IMG/VR virus record: IMGVR_UViG_3300035438_000962
Coordinates: 1-25,049 of that record
Source: a virus
DNA: 25,049 bases
Direction: 5' to 3' (one strand)
In this document: positions 15,354-22,938 of the stretch, in pieces
Position numbering within the stretch: position 1 is the first letter of the stretch
Layout: each line of letters opens with the position of its first letter
The notes under the pieces: model-generated
The model's input: only the letters and a program-made list of their open reading frames with translations
What the model was told of the DNA's origin: nothing
The model's database searches: none
Made by a program: the position numbers and the translations under genes

Positions 15354-15588
15354 ATTTTAAAGCCCATTCCTCACTTATTTTTTTAACCCTATCCTCAATC
15401 AAAGATATATTAACCCCTTCTAATGACATTAAATCTTTCTCAAACTGTGAACCATGATCACTATTCGCAACACTAATTTTTTCTTTAAGAACCGATAGTT
15501 CGTTTGATGTAAAGAACTCTGTTCCGTGATCAACAATTCTTAATTCTACAAGAATTTTATCATCAAATGTTTTTAATTGGTATATCAT
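15337..15588 (-). CDS. Unknown 83-residue protein
   Basis: No family is recognised. The first 20 residues (MIYQLKTFDDKILVELRIVD) look like a beta hairpin and the rest is charged and helical. No signal peptide or membrane segment. The start is two bases after the thymidylate synthase stop and the end overlaps the next gene by 17 bases, so it belongs to the same coupled cassette. Confidence 0.6.
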   Translation of the reverse strand: MIYQLKTFDDKILVELRIVDHGTEFFTSNELSVLKEKISVANSDHGSQFEKDLMSLEGVNISLIEDRVKKISEEWALKYEIFY

Positions 15589-15590
15589 AA

Positions 15591-16754
15591 TTAATTACTT
15601 AATGGTGCTTTAATTGTCGGATGAGATTGATAGTCTTTAATTTCAAAGAGTCCAATTGGATACTTTTCCATATCATAATCGAGTATTCCCGGATGAATGT
15701 CTAATATTGGTAGTGGGAATGGTTCTCTTGTTCGGGTTGGTATAAATCCACTTGTAGATTGCCACAATTTTTTTCTTTCTTCCAAACTCAATTCCCTACC
15801 AATCTGTTCCTTTGCTTGTTCAATATGATTCAAATATAAATGTGTATCACCTAAGTTACCAATTAATTCATCTGGAATCATGTTAACTAATTTAGCAATG
15901 ATTTCTAATAACAATCCGTAAGATGCAATGTTAAATGGTAATCCTAAAAATGTATCAACACTTCGTTGATTCCACATTAAAGAGATTGCTCTGTTTGGTA
16001 TTGTATCTTTATATTTTTCATAATCCATACCACCATCCCCATATTTTTCAATATACAAATCAACTCTTTCCTCTCTACTCAACTCTCTTGTATAAACTTG
16101 AAATCCGTAATGACAAGGGGGAAGAACCATTTGATCTATTTCACATGGGTTCCATGCGGTAACCATTAATCTTCGTGAATCTGGATTTGTTTTAATATCA
16201 TTGATTAGGTTTTCAAGTTGATCACATTTTGACACATCTTTAAAAGACGTTATTGAACCATGATCCCATCCAGATGGAACTTTATTATAACCACCAAACG
16301 CTCTCCATTGTTTACCATAAATTGGACCTAAATCACCCCACTTCTTTGCAAACTCATCATCTGTTTTGATTTTGTTGATGAACCACTCTTTTGATATTTT
16401 ATCTACCTCTTCTTCACCTAATTCATTTGTAAACATTCCATCCACTTGTTCTTCCCAAAAATCTCTACCTTTATTTCTCCAATTAAGGTACGCATCACCA
16501 TCCCAAATATGACAGTCGTTATCAACAAGGAACTTAATGTTTGTATCACCACGTAGAAACCACATCAGCTCTGTTGATATAAGTTTGAATGTCATTTTCT
16601 TTGTTGTCAGTAAAGGAAATCCATCTGACATCTTATGACGTATTTGTCTACCAAATACAGATAGTGTACCCGTTCCTGTTCTATCTTGTTTGGTTACTCC
16701 GTTATCTATGATATCTTGAAGTAGGTCTGTGTATTGTTTATCTAAATTATTCAT
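15591..16754 (-). CDS. thyA: Thymidylate synthase (ThyA type) with enlarged insertions
   Basis: It makes dTMP from dUMP with methylene-tetrahydrofolate, supplying the AT-rich phage genome. Family marks (numbered from ATG 16754): QDRTGTGTLSVFG at 23 to 35, FPLLTTKK at 46 to 53, ELMWFLRGDTNI at 62 to 73, GPIYGKQWR at 143 to 151, PDSRRLMVTAWNP at 191 to 203, catalytic Cys214 in LPPCH, dUMP-binding GLPFNIASY at 271 to 279 and the final IKAPLSN. The 387 residues exceed the common 264; the extra length is in insertions at about 98 to 138 and 223 to 252, as in some long bacterial forms. The frame is open farther up to ATG 16793, but I choose 16754 because it overlaps the stop of the small upstream gene as ATGAATAA. 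Confidence 0.95.
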   Translation of the reverse strand: MNNLDKQYTDLLQDIIDNGVTKQDRTGTGTLSVFGRQIRHKMSDGFPLLTTKKMTFKLISTELMWFLRGDTNIKFLVDNDCHIWDGDAYLNWRNKGRDFWEEQVDGMFTNELGEEEVDKISKEWFINKIKTDDEFAKKWGDLGPIYGKQWRAFGGYNKVPSGWDHGSITSFKDVSKCDQLENLINDIKTNPDSRRLMVTAWNPCEIDQMVLPPCHYGFQVYTRELSREERVDLYIEKYGDGGMDYEKYKDTIPNRAISLMWNQRSVDTFLGLPFNIASYGLLLEIIAKLVNMIPDELIGNLGDTHLYLNHIEQAKEQIGRELSLEERKKLWQSTSGFIPTRTREPFPLPILDIHPGILDYDMEKYPIGLFEIKDYQSHPTIKAPLSN

Positions 16755-16875
16755 TGACTGTAATTTTAACTTTGCCTGACGTAACCACATCAATTACCTT
16801 CATACATTCCTTCATGTTTTTACAACCACTTAGGTCCACTTGAATCAAGTGTCTTTTTTTAACTTTATCGTTCAT
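16747..16875 (-). CDS. Small 42-residue protein coupled to thymidylate synthase
   Basis: A short frame from ATG 16875 to TAA 16747 encodes a Lys/Val-rich 42-residue protein (start MNDKVKKRHLIQVDL). Its ATG overlaps the stop of the KTSC gene as ATGA (16872..16875) and its stop overlaps the thymidylate synthase ATG as ATGAATAA. Both overlaps are typical of translational coupling and are the main reason to believe it. Two cysteines (SGCKNMKEC) are visible; no family is recognised. Confidence 0.6.
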   Translation of the reverse strand: MNDKVKKRHLIQVDLSGCKNMKECMKVIDVVTSGKVKITVNE

Positions 16876-17168
16876 ATATTATTTTTAATAACATTTATTT
16901 GTTCTAACATTGGTGTAACGTCTATAATATTTTTAGATTTCTCAAAAGTATATTTTTTAATTACTGTATTAAGTAATTTACCTTGACTATCACTAGACTC
17001 AAATTGTTTGTAATCCTCATTTGTTACATTGTTATAGACATACTGGGTTCCTGATTTAAAAATAACCGCCAATTTTTTTTCTTTTTTTAAGAATTTTGAC
17101 CCCAAAACATTAGAGGAATCGTACAGACATTCAATAAAATCGTCTTCTTCGTGTTTTAATAATACCAT
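16872..17168 (-). CDS. KTSC-domain protein
   Basis: Residues about 18 to 73 fit the KTSC domain pattern: an SSNVLGSKFLKKEKKLAVIF strand pair, FKSGTQYVYNNV, then a helix (EDYKQFESSDSQGKLLN) and a final KKY. This small domain (named for a Lys-Thr-Ser-Cys type pattern) is common in phages and in fusion with other phage proteins; its function is unknown. The C-terminal 25 residues are outside the domain. The gene lies three bases after the preceding stop and overlaps the next start by four bases (ATGA). Confidence 0.7.
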   Translation of the reverse strand: MVLLKHEEDDFIECLYDSSNVLGSKFLKKEKKLAVIFKSGTQYVYNNVTNEDYKQFESSDSQGKLLNTVIKKYTFEKSKNIIDVTPMLEQINVIKNNI

Positions 17169-17171
17169 AAT

Positions 17172-17396
17172 TTAATTTTTAAATAATCTATATGAATATA
17201 TGTCTTTCATTTCATATATTTTTCCGTCTATAATTGCTGGATCATTTACATTAGAACTTTCTTCTTCAGTAATGATAACATAATTACCTGTTATTATCAT
17301 TGCAGAATCTAAATATTCTATTTTATTTGAAGGTTTCCCTTCACTGTCTTTAAGTAGTAAAATTATCTTACTAAATTTGGGTGCTGATGCTATCAT
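17172..17396 (-). CDS. Unknown 74-residue protein, first gene of the cassette
   Basis: No family is recognised. It is a small, probably beta-rich protein (strands KIILLLKD, IEYLDSAMIITGNYVIITEE, then IIDGKIYEMKDIYSYRL). It begins the tightly packed cassette that includes thymidylate synthase; 67 bases without a gene separate it from the methyltransferase gene. That gap holds CTATATTTAATTG on the minus strand, a poor relative of both the ATATTTAT box and the host -7 box. Confidence 0.55.
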   Translation of the reverse strand: MIASAPKFSKIILLLKDSEGKPSNKIEYLDSAMIITGNYVIITEEESSNVNDPAIIDGKIYEMKDIYSYRLFKN

Positions 17397-17463
17397 CTCA
17401 TAAATTTTAAAAAATCATTATTTAACAATTAAATATAGAAAAAAAATACAACATGTAAAGTTT

Positions 17464-18387
17464 TTAAGGGTTGTTAATATGTCTACCTTTTATTTTATAG
17501 TAGTTAACATCTATTTCTTTTTCCTCTAATAAATTTTTAGATATATATGTTTCACCTGTCTCTAAAAAATGATCCATTCTTTTTTTACCGAATATGATAT
17601 TAAAATCTACTAAATCTATACCGATATATTTCCGATTATTTTTTAATGATGCAATTCCTGTTGTAGAAGATCCTGCGAAGGGATCTAATATAGTATCATT
17701 TTCATCACTACCTATTTTAACAAACCATTCTGCCAACTCAACAGTAAAGGGTGCGGGATGTAGGATACTTGAATTGGATTCTGCTGCCGCTATCACAACA
17801 TTGTGAGGTAATGACCCATTTACATTGAGTTCTTTCATCTGAGAGTCGTAAACACCATCTCTAGAGTTAATAGTGGTGACAGGTTTTTTAAATCTTTTTT
17901 TAGTTACCTCAGAATGTTCAGTCCTACAATTATCTGCCCTAAATTTAGGTTTATTTGAATTGGAGAAATGGAATACGTATTCATACCTATCAATTGATCT
18001 ATATTTACAATTAGTCGGCATTGCGTTTTTTTTAAACCATATATAAGGTTTCGCCACTAAATTCCAACCTTGTTTCCTCATCTTATATTTTAACTCATCT
18101 AAAACTGGATGAACTACACCATCACTAATTTTATCGTTTATATTTAAGAAAAAACTACCGTTGGGTTTTAAAACTTTTAAAAACAAATCAGTAAATTCTA
18201 AAAACCAGTCGGCATATTCATCGACATGTACTGAACCCACCTCACCATCATCATTACCACTATAATTTTTTCTCATAGAGAAATAAGGTGGAGATGTAAA
18301 AATCATATCTACCTTCTCTCCTTTGGTTATCATTTGTTTTAACACATCTTTTGTGTCACCTAAAAATAATTTGTATTGACTTTCCAT
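17464..18387 (-). CDS. DNA methyltransferase, N-4/N-6 type, beta class (orphan)
   Basis: It transfers a methyl group from S-adenosylmethionine to the amino group of cytosine (N4) or adenine (N6) in DNA. The catalytic motif IV TSPPY is at 31 to 35 and the AdoMet motif I DPFAGSSTT at 235 to 243, an order that marks the beta class; KYIGIDL (253 to 259) follows as motif II. TSPPY is common in N4-cytosine enzymes, but the choice of base is uncertain. The 307 residues are of normal length. No restriction endonuclease lies nearby, so it is an orphan, probably protecting phage DNA or altering expression. It starts 56 bases from the divergent clpC gene and has its own exact host-type promoter (18410..18441). 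Confidence 0.88.
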   Translation of the reverse strand: MESQYKLFLGDTKDVLKQMITKGEKVDMIFTSPPYFSMRKNYSGNDDGEVGSVHVDEYADWFLEFTDLFLKVLKPNGSFFLNINDKISDGVVHPVLDELKYKMRKQGWNLVAKPYIWFKKNAMPTNCKYRSIDRYEYVFHFSNSNKPKFRADNCRTEHSEVTKKRFKKPVTTINSRDGVYDSQMKELNVNGSLPHNVVIAAAESNSSILHPAPFTVELAEWFVKIGSDENDTILDPFAGSSTTGIASLKNNRKYIGIDLVDFNIIFGKKRMDHFLETGETYISKNLLEEKEIDVNYYKIKGRHINNP

Positions 18388-18398
18388 TATATAATAAT

Positions 18399-18406
18399 TA
18401 AATTTG
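18399..18406 (+). promoter_or_regulatory. Host-type -7 promoter box of clpC
   Basis: TAAATTTG matches the Bacteroidota sigma-A -7 consensus TAnnTTTG exactly; TTG at 18376..18378, 20 bases upstream, can serve as the -33 element. Transcription would start near 18413, leaving a leader of about 30 bases. Confidence 0.55.
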
Positions 18407-18409
18407 ATA

Positions 18410-18441
18410 CAAAGATAATGATATTTATAAGAAAAAACAAA
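18410..18441 (-). promoter_or_regulatory. Host-type promoter of the methyltransferase gene
   Basis: On the minus strand TTTG (18441..18438), 20 bases, then TATCTTTG (18417..18410), an exact match to the Bacteroidota consensus TTTG and TAnnTTTG. The expected start, near 18403, gives a leader of about 16 bases before ATG 18387. Confidence 0.6.
18421..18433 (+). promoter_or_regulatory. ATATTTAT box before clpC
   Basis: ATATTTATAAGAA ends its ATATTTAT part 15 bases before ATG 18444, like the boxes before the minus-strand genes. It lies downstream of the likely host-type start point, so here it could be a second (phage) promoter or a leader element that helps translation. Confidence 0.35.
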
Positions 18442-18443
18442 TA

Positions 18444-20924
18444 ATGATGAAAAAAGTCTTGCCTAAAGTAAAAAAAGTGATTAATATGTCACTTATACAA
18501 GCCAAAATGTATGGTGATATAGAAATAAGGATTGAACATATAGTCATATCTTTAATAAATGATTATAATAATAATGCAATTAAAATACTGACTGACTTAG
18601 GGGTAGATGTAGATATACTCCATAAAAAAATAGAAATGTCGTTATTAAAAGAAAAAAAAGAACAAATTTCAACAAAAAATAAAGAATTACCGTTAGAAGT
18701 TACTGCAGAAAAAATATTAAAAGGATCGGAAAACGAATGTGATAATATGGGAGATGATTTCCTAGATACCCAACATTTGTTATTATCAACATTAAAAGTG
18801 AGAAATAGTGTCGGTAGTTTTCTAAAGGGATTTAAGATTAATTATACAATGGTTAAAAAACATATGGAAAAAAATTTAATACAAAATAGTATCGATCCTA
18901 TAGATAGTGATGATGAAAATATATTTAGAGATAGTAAAAAATTAAATAAAAAATCAAATAAGACTAATGAAACACCGATATTAGATAATTTTTCTATTGA
19001 CGTAACCAAAAGAGCGTCAGAAGGTAAAATTGATCCAGTAATCGGTAGAGATGAATCCATTCAAAGAGTTGCCCAAATATTGGCGAGGAAGAAAAAAAAT
19101 AATCCCGTTTTAATTGGTGATCCTGGAGTTGGTAAAACTACCATCGTTGAGGGTTTGGCGTTAAAAATAATTCAAGGTGATGCACCTAGAACATTATTAG
19201 ATAAAAGGATTATTTCTTTAGATATTACTTCATTAGTTGCAGGTACTAAATATAGGGGGCAATTCGAAGAGAGGATTAAAGGTGTGGTAGATGAACTTAT
19301 GAATGTAGATAATGTCATTTTATTCATTGATGAATTACATACGATTGTAGGTGCGGGTAATGCGTCAGGATCAATGGATGCGGCGAATGTATTAAAACCT
19401 GCACTCGCTAGAGGTGATATTCAAGTTATTGGTGCAACTACATTAGATGAATTTAGAGAAAACATTGAAAAGGATGGTGCATTGGCAAGAAGATTTCAAC
19501 AAGTATTAATTAATCCTCCTTCAGTAGAAGATACTATTAAGATTTTAAATAAAATAAAATTTTCGTATGAAAACTATCACAAAGTATATTACCCACAAGA
19601 AACTATCGAACAGTGTGTTAAAATGGCGGATAGATATCTTACAGATAGAGAATTTCCTGATAAGGCTATAGATATCTTAGATGAGGTAGGGTCTAGAACA
19701 CAAGTTAACGCTAAACCACCTAAAACTATAAATAATTTAGAAGACAAAATTAACGAAATTAAAGAAAGAAAAAGTAATGTAGTTAAAAAACAAAAATATG
19801 AGGAGGCTGCTAAATTACGAGATGAAGAAAGAGAAGTTAATGATAAATTAGAGTATGAAAAAGAAAAGTGGTTAGAAACTATCAACAAGGATCGTAAAAA
19901 AATTACACCTGAAGATGTTAATGAAGTTGTTTCTATTATGACAGGTATCCCGTTAAAAAGACTTAGTGGTGATCAAGGTAGAAAAATGTTAGAGATGGAA
20001 TCAGAAATGATGAAACAAATTATCGGACAAGATGACGCATTAGAAAAAATAGCTAAATCATTAAGAAGAAATAGAGTAGGTATAAGAAACCCTAAGAAAC
20101 CAATAGGTTCATTTATGTTCTTAGGACCAACAGGTGTTGGTAAAACACATATCGCAAAGAAATTAGCAGAGTACATGTTTGGGGATGAGGATTCTTTGAT
20201 ACGTCTTGATATGTCAGAATTTCAAGAAAAACACTCAATATCTAGACTTATCGGATCACCTCCAGGATATGTAGGACACGAAGAAGGTGGACAATTAACT
20301 GAAAAAGTTAGGAGACGACCATATTCAATTGTATTATTTGATGAGATAGAAAAGGCTAATAAAGAGATTTACAATACACTTCTACAATTATTAGATGATG
20401 GACAGTTAACTGATAGTTCAGGTAGAAAAGTAAATTTTAAAAATTGTATGGTTATTATGACATCTAATGTAGGTGTTAAAAAATTGTCTGATTTTGGTAC
20501 TGGTGTCGGATTCGGCACCAAATCAAAAATAGAAAGAGAAGAATCTATTAAGGATGGGATGTTATTAGATGAACTTAAAAAACAATTTCCACCAGAATTT
20601 TTAAATAGGTTAGATGACGTAGTTATTTTCAAAACATTAACCAAAGAACAAATCTCTAAAATTGTTGAGTTAGAAATTGATAAATTAGTAGATAGGGTTT
20701 CTGAAATAGGGTTTACCTTACAAATTAATAAAACCGCTAAAGATTATTTAGTAGAACAAGGTTACGATAAAGAATATGGTGCCAGACCTCTGAATAGGGC
20801 TATACAAAAGTATATTGAAGATCCAGTTTCAGAAGAAATTTTAAGTGGTAGAGTTAAAAAGGGTCAAACTATAAAAGTTAGTTATATTAAATCTAAAGAA
20901 GATATTGTAGTTAAGAGTGAATAA
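18444..20924 (+). CDS. clpC: ClpC-type AAA+ unfoldase with ClpP-docking loop
   Basis: This is the ATPase that unfolds proteins and threads them into the ClpP protease. All parts of a Hsp100 protein are present: N domain (about 1 to 145), D1 with Walker A GDPGVGKT (225 to 232) and Walker B ILFIDELH (292 to 299), a short middle domain with a UVR-like helix (about 436 to 470, [10 protein letters not shown]) that marks ClpC rather than ClpB, and D2 with Walker A GPTGVGKT (561 to 568), Walker B VLFDEIEK (630 to 637) and a normal C-terminal part. The docking tripeptide VGF (688 to 690) in [10 protein letters not shown] is intact, so the protein should bind a ClpP. No clpP is in the window, so host ClpP is the likely partner. 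The surrounding sequence reads like Bacteroidota ClpC. All ATPase residues look intact. It stands on the strand opposite to most of the phage genes. Confidence 0.95.
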   Translation: MMKKVLPKVKKVINMSLIQAKMYGDIEIRIEHIVISLINDYNNNAIKILTDLGVDVDILHKKIEMSLLKEKKEQISTKNKELPLEVTAEKILKGSENECDNMGDDFLDTQHLLLSTLKVRNSVGSFLKGFKINYTMVKKHMEKNLIQNSIDPIDSDDENIFRDSKKLNKKSNKTNETPILDNFSIDVTKRASEGKIDPVIGRDESIQRVAQILARKKKNNPVLIGDPGVGKTTIVEGLALKIIQGDAPRTLLDKRIISLDITSLVAGTKYRGQFEERIKGVVDELMNVDNVILFIDELHTIVGAGNASGSMDAANVLKPALARGDIQVIGATTLDEFRENIEKDGALARRFQQVLINPPSVEDTIKILNKIKFSYENYHKVYYPQETIEQCVKMADRYLTDREFPDKAIDILDEVGSRTQVNAKPPKTINNLEDKINEIKERKSNVVKKQKYEEAAKLRDEEREVNDKLEYEKEKWLETINKDRKKITPEDVNEVVSIMTGIPLKRLSGDQGRKMLEMESEMMKQIIGQDDALEKIAKSLRRNRVGIRNPKKPIGSFMFLGPTGVGKTHIAKKLAEYMFGDEDSLIRLDMSEFQEKHSISRLIGSPPGYVGHEEGGQLTEKVRRRPYSIVLFDEIEKANKEIYNTLLQLLDDGQLTDSSGRKVNFKNCMVIMTSNVGVKKLSDFGTGVGFGTKSKIEREESIKDGMLLDELKKQFPPEFLNRLDDVVIFKTLTKEQISKIVELEIDKLVDRVSEIGFTLQINKTAKDYLVEQGYDKEYGARPLNRAIQKYIEDPVSEEILSGRVKKGQTIKVSYIKSKEDIVVKSE

Positions 20925-20934
20925 ATAAATTTTA

Positions 20935-20966
20935 TTTGTTTATTTAAAATATTTTACTTATATTCG
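20935..20966 (+). promoter_or_regulatory. Host-type promoter of the CAP gene
   Basis: TTTG (20935..20938), 20 bases, then TATATTCG (20959..20966), one mismatch from TAnnTTTG. The start would fall near 20973, 13 bases before ATG 20986. The spacing equals that of the methyltransferase promoter. Confidence 0.5.
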
Positions 20967-20985
20967 TAGAATAATTAAAAGATAA

Positions 20986-21492
20986 ATGAAAAATATTCTT
21001 ATCCTTTTTGTATTATTCAGTGTCTCCGTATTCGGACAAACTCATCGTAATGATACCATTACTGAAACATTCTTTGATGTGGAGACAATGAATCTTCTGA
21101 TGATTGAGGAGATGAACTTGTATCGTGCTGAACACGATCTGCCGAAGTTTATTGTGGACACCACCCTTATGAGATTATCAAACAGACACACCAAATGGAT
21201 GGCGGAAAATGAAATCTACTGTCATACAAGTGATAAAAGAACACCTTATTGGGGTGAACATAGATATTATAACTTTGCGGAGAATTGTATGAGATATAGA
21301 AGTATCTATTTGTGGGATACCCATACTAAACTATCTAAAAGTGTTGTTGGTTCATGGAAACACTCTGAAGCACATAGTAATAACATTTTGGATCCAACCA
21401 ATCTATATATTGGGGTGGGATCATACCAAATGGTTAATGTCAAAGGACAAAAGTGTCAATACTTCGTTGCCCAGTTCAGAAGTTTTCAGTGA
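20986..21492 (+). CDS. Secreted CAP-domain (SCP/PR-1-like) protein
   Basis: The 168 residues begin with a signal peptide (MKNILILFVLFSVSVFGQ) of a kind common in Bacteroidota, with cleavage likely near residue 17 or 18. The mature part has the CAP fold marks: N-x2-R at 44 to 47, SNRHTKWMA with His68, YCH with His80, AENC with Glu99, and the W-x2-SEAH-x-NNIL block at 124 to 135 with His130, then IGVG (142 to 145). His68, His80, Glu99 and His130 are the likely cavity residues. Bacterial CAP proteins are exported and act in the periplasm or outside; the activity is generally unknown. It has a host-like promoter, visibly higher GC than its neighbours (37 and 43 percent in two 60-base lines counted by hand, against 30 percent in a clpC line), and ends exactly at the stop of a convergent gene. 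It looks like a gene captured from a host. Confidence 0.88.
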   Translation: MKNILILFVLFSVSVFGQTHRNDTITETFFDVETMNLLMIEEMNLYRAEHDLPKFIVDTTLMRLSNRHTKWMAENEIYCHTSDKRTPYWGEHRYYNFAENCMRYRSIYLWDTHTKLSKSVVGSWKHSEAHSNNILDPTNLYIGVGSYQMVNVKGQKCQYFVAQFRSFQ

Positions 21493-22743
21493 TTATTTTG
21501 TAATCCATTTATCTGTAGGGAATCCGACACCCCAATCGTGATCGGGTTTCCCTATGTTTGTCCTATTCGTTGATCTATCTGCTGACGCAAATCCTTTAAC
21601 TGATGCAGATATTTCAGTTATTCTTAAATCTTTATTTTTTTCAGTATATTCCTCTATCGATTTTTTAAGTTCATCAAATACCTTTTGATATGATCCTTGT
21701 TGGATTTTTATCATGTTATCTGCAAATGCACCTTCCGACTTACTTAAATTAAAGTCACCTATTTTAACCCATTCTCCTTTTTTACCTGTTCCCACAATAG
21801 GGGCACCACCCCTTCCAGTTTCTTTAAAATAAGTTCTTTTAATTATAGTTTTTTTATTTTTATCATCACCTGATGATATAATTGCATTTGCACCACTTTC
21901 TTTTCCGAATATGTAGTTTCCACCACCACCTTTTGTTTGTGTCCAGTTAGAACTTAGATAACTAGATTCGGGATCCCTACCAAATATATCTTTACCGTCT
22001 GTATATTTTTCAATGAATGTTCTCATACTATTAAGACTTTCTTCGTCTTTAAAATATAATCTACTTCCTATTCTATTAATATATGTTTTAGGAATAGGAA
22101 CCAGTATACCAATGTTACCCTCTTGTCCTGAAGCTTGCTGAAATACTACGAATCCACCCTCATTAATTGCCTCTGAACCAGTTTTTTCTAAATTAGGTAT
22201 AAAGGAATCTTTTTTATCATTTGCAACTTTTACAGGTGACCCCATACCTGGTTTAGTCACCACTATATGAGGTATGTCACCTATTTCATAAAAATTATAA
22301 AGTAAGTCAAATGCATATTTTTCATCTGGTTCTGGAGGACTTTCTAAAATTGCGTATAGAGTACCTTCTACATATTGGTATTCGGCACCTTTACTTTCTG
22401 ATACAGATGTTTCTAAAATTTTAACTTCCTTTTCATTAAATTTTACACCTGTCTGTTTTTCTACGTTATCTGCTAGAAATTTAGATAAACTAATTGCTCT
22501 TTGTCCCGCCAACCAAGGATTACCATCTTTAATTACTAAAAATCCTGACGTTGGGGTATATTTACCTACTATTCCAGGTAATTCAGTTCTATTATAACTA
22601 CCTGATTCTTTACCGTATACATCGGAAGATACTTTAGTTTGTTCAGATAAAACATCATGTGAATTTTCACTTATGGTAAATTCCATAAGTCTTTTTATCC
22701 TATTAATTTCTTCATTTAAAGTTATCGGTAAATTTTTTTTCAT
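21493..22743 (-). CDS. Unknown virion-type protein with LxE leader and incomplete OmpA-like C-terminus
   Basis: The 416 residues have a leader with several (L/I)-x-E sites: L9-N-E11, L19-M-E21, I24-S-E26 and L32-S-E34. The middle (45 to 330) is a Gly/Lys-rich, mixed fold with no recognised family. At the C-terminus, ITEISASVKGFASADRSTN (about 375 to 393) resembles the start of an OmpA-like peptidoglycan-binding domain (strand, G-x-A-S-x-D-x-x-x-N), but the usual N-x2-L-S-x2-RA helix is absent because the protein ends at DKWITK. Its stop (21493..21495) directly touches the CAP stop. Either the domain is a short variant or the end was lost when the plus-strand island arrived. It could be a virion or wall-contacting protein; this is inference. 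Confidence 0.65.
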   Translation of the reverse strand: MKKNLPITLNEEINRIKRLMEFTISENSHDVLSEQTKVSSDVYGKESGSYNRTELPGIVGKYTPTSGFLVIKDGNPWLAGQRAISLSKFLADNVEKQTGVKFNEKEVKILETSVSESKGAEYQYVEGTLYAILESPPEPDEKYAFDLLYNFYEIGDIPHIVVTKPGMGSPVKVANDKKDSFIPNLEKTGSEAINEGGFVVFQQASGQEGNIGILVPIPKTYINRIGSRLYFKDEESLNSMRTFIEKYTDGKDIFGRDPESSYLSSNWTQTKGGGGNYIFGKESGANAIISSGDDKNKKTIIKRTYFKETGRGGAPIVGTGKKGEWVKIGDFNLSKSEGAFADNMIKIQQGSYQKVFDELKKSIEEYTEKNKDLRITEISASVKGFASADRSTNRTNIGKPDHDWGVGFPTDKWITK

Positions 22744-22748
22744 AAATC

Positions 22749-22901
22749 TTAGTAACTTCTTCTATTAGTTCTTCTTCCTGAAAATTTTCTAGATTCTGAA
22801 ATTTGATTTATTTTTTCTCTTTTAACTTCATTAACAATAGTCTCTATAAGATTAACCATTTCTGATTCAGTTAATCTAATTGTTTTTTTACTTCTTCCCA
22901 T
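22749..22901 (-). CDS. Small 50-residue basic protein with leader-like N-terminus
   Basis: A short frame from ATG 22901 to TAA 22749 encodes 50 residues starting MGRSKKTIRLTESEMVNLIE and ending in a very basic tail (SGRRTNRRSY). The N-terminus has the same style (I-x-LTE-x-E, then hydrophobic helix) as the putative targeting peptides of larger neighbours, with L18-I-E20 as a possible cleavage site. It lies five bases before the 21493..22743 gene, in the same direction. The leader-only shape, followed by an Arg-rich tail, suggests a tiny internal or DNA-binding protein, or a degenerate remnant. Confidence 0.55.
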   Translation of the reverse strand: MGRSKKTIRLTESEMVNLIETIVNEVKREKINQISESRKFSGRRTNRRSY

Positions 22902-22938
22902 TTTATATATTTTTTATTTTATATTATTTAATCTATTA

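Noticed and set aside
16755-16793. Upstream ATG that would add 13 residues to thymidylate synthase
   Set aside because: It would overlap the small upstream gene by 47 bases, and the added residues match no family N-terminus; the ATGAATAA overlap at 16754 fits better.
17439-17474. Possible terminator after the methyltransferase gene (ACAAC ... GTTGT then eight T on the minus strand)
   Set aside because: Only five base pairs with a 17-base loop that overlaps the stop region; too weak to call.
20921-20939. AT-only hairpin just after the clpC stop
   Set aside because: Stem of A/T pairs with one G-T wobble, three-base loop and no T-run; it overlaps the -33 box of the CAP gene and is likely chance in AT-rich DNA.
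21341-21541. Plus-strand frame overlapping the end of the CAP gene
   Set aside because: Another frame of the CAP gene that runs on into antisense of the next gene; no domain and no start signal.
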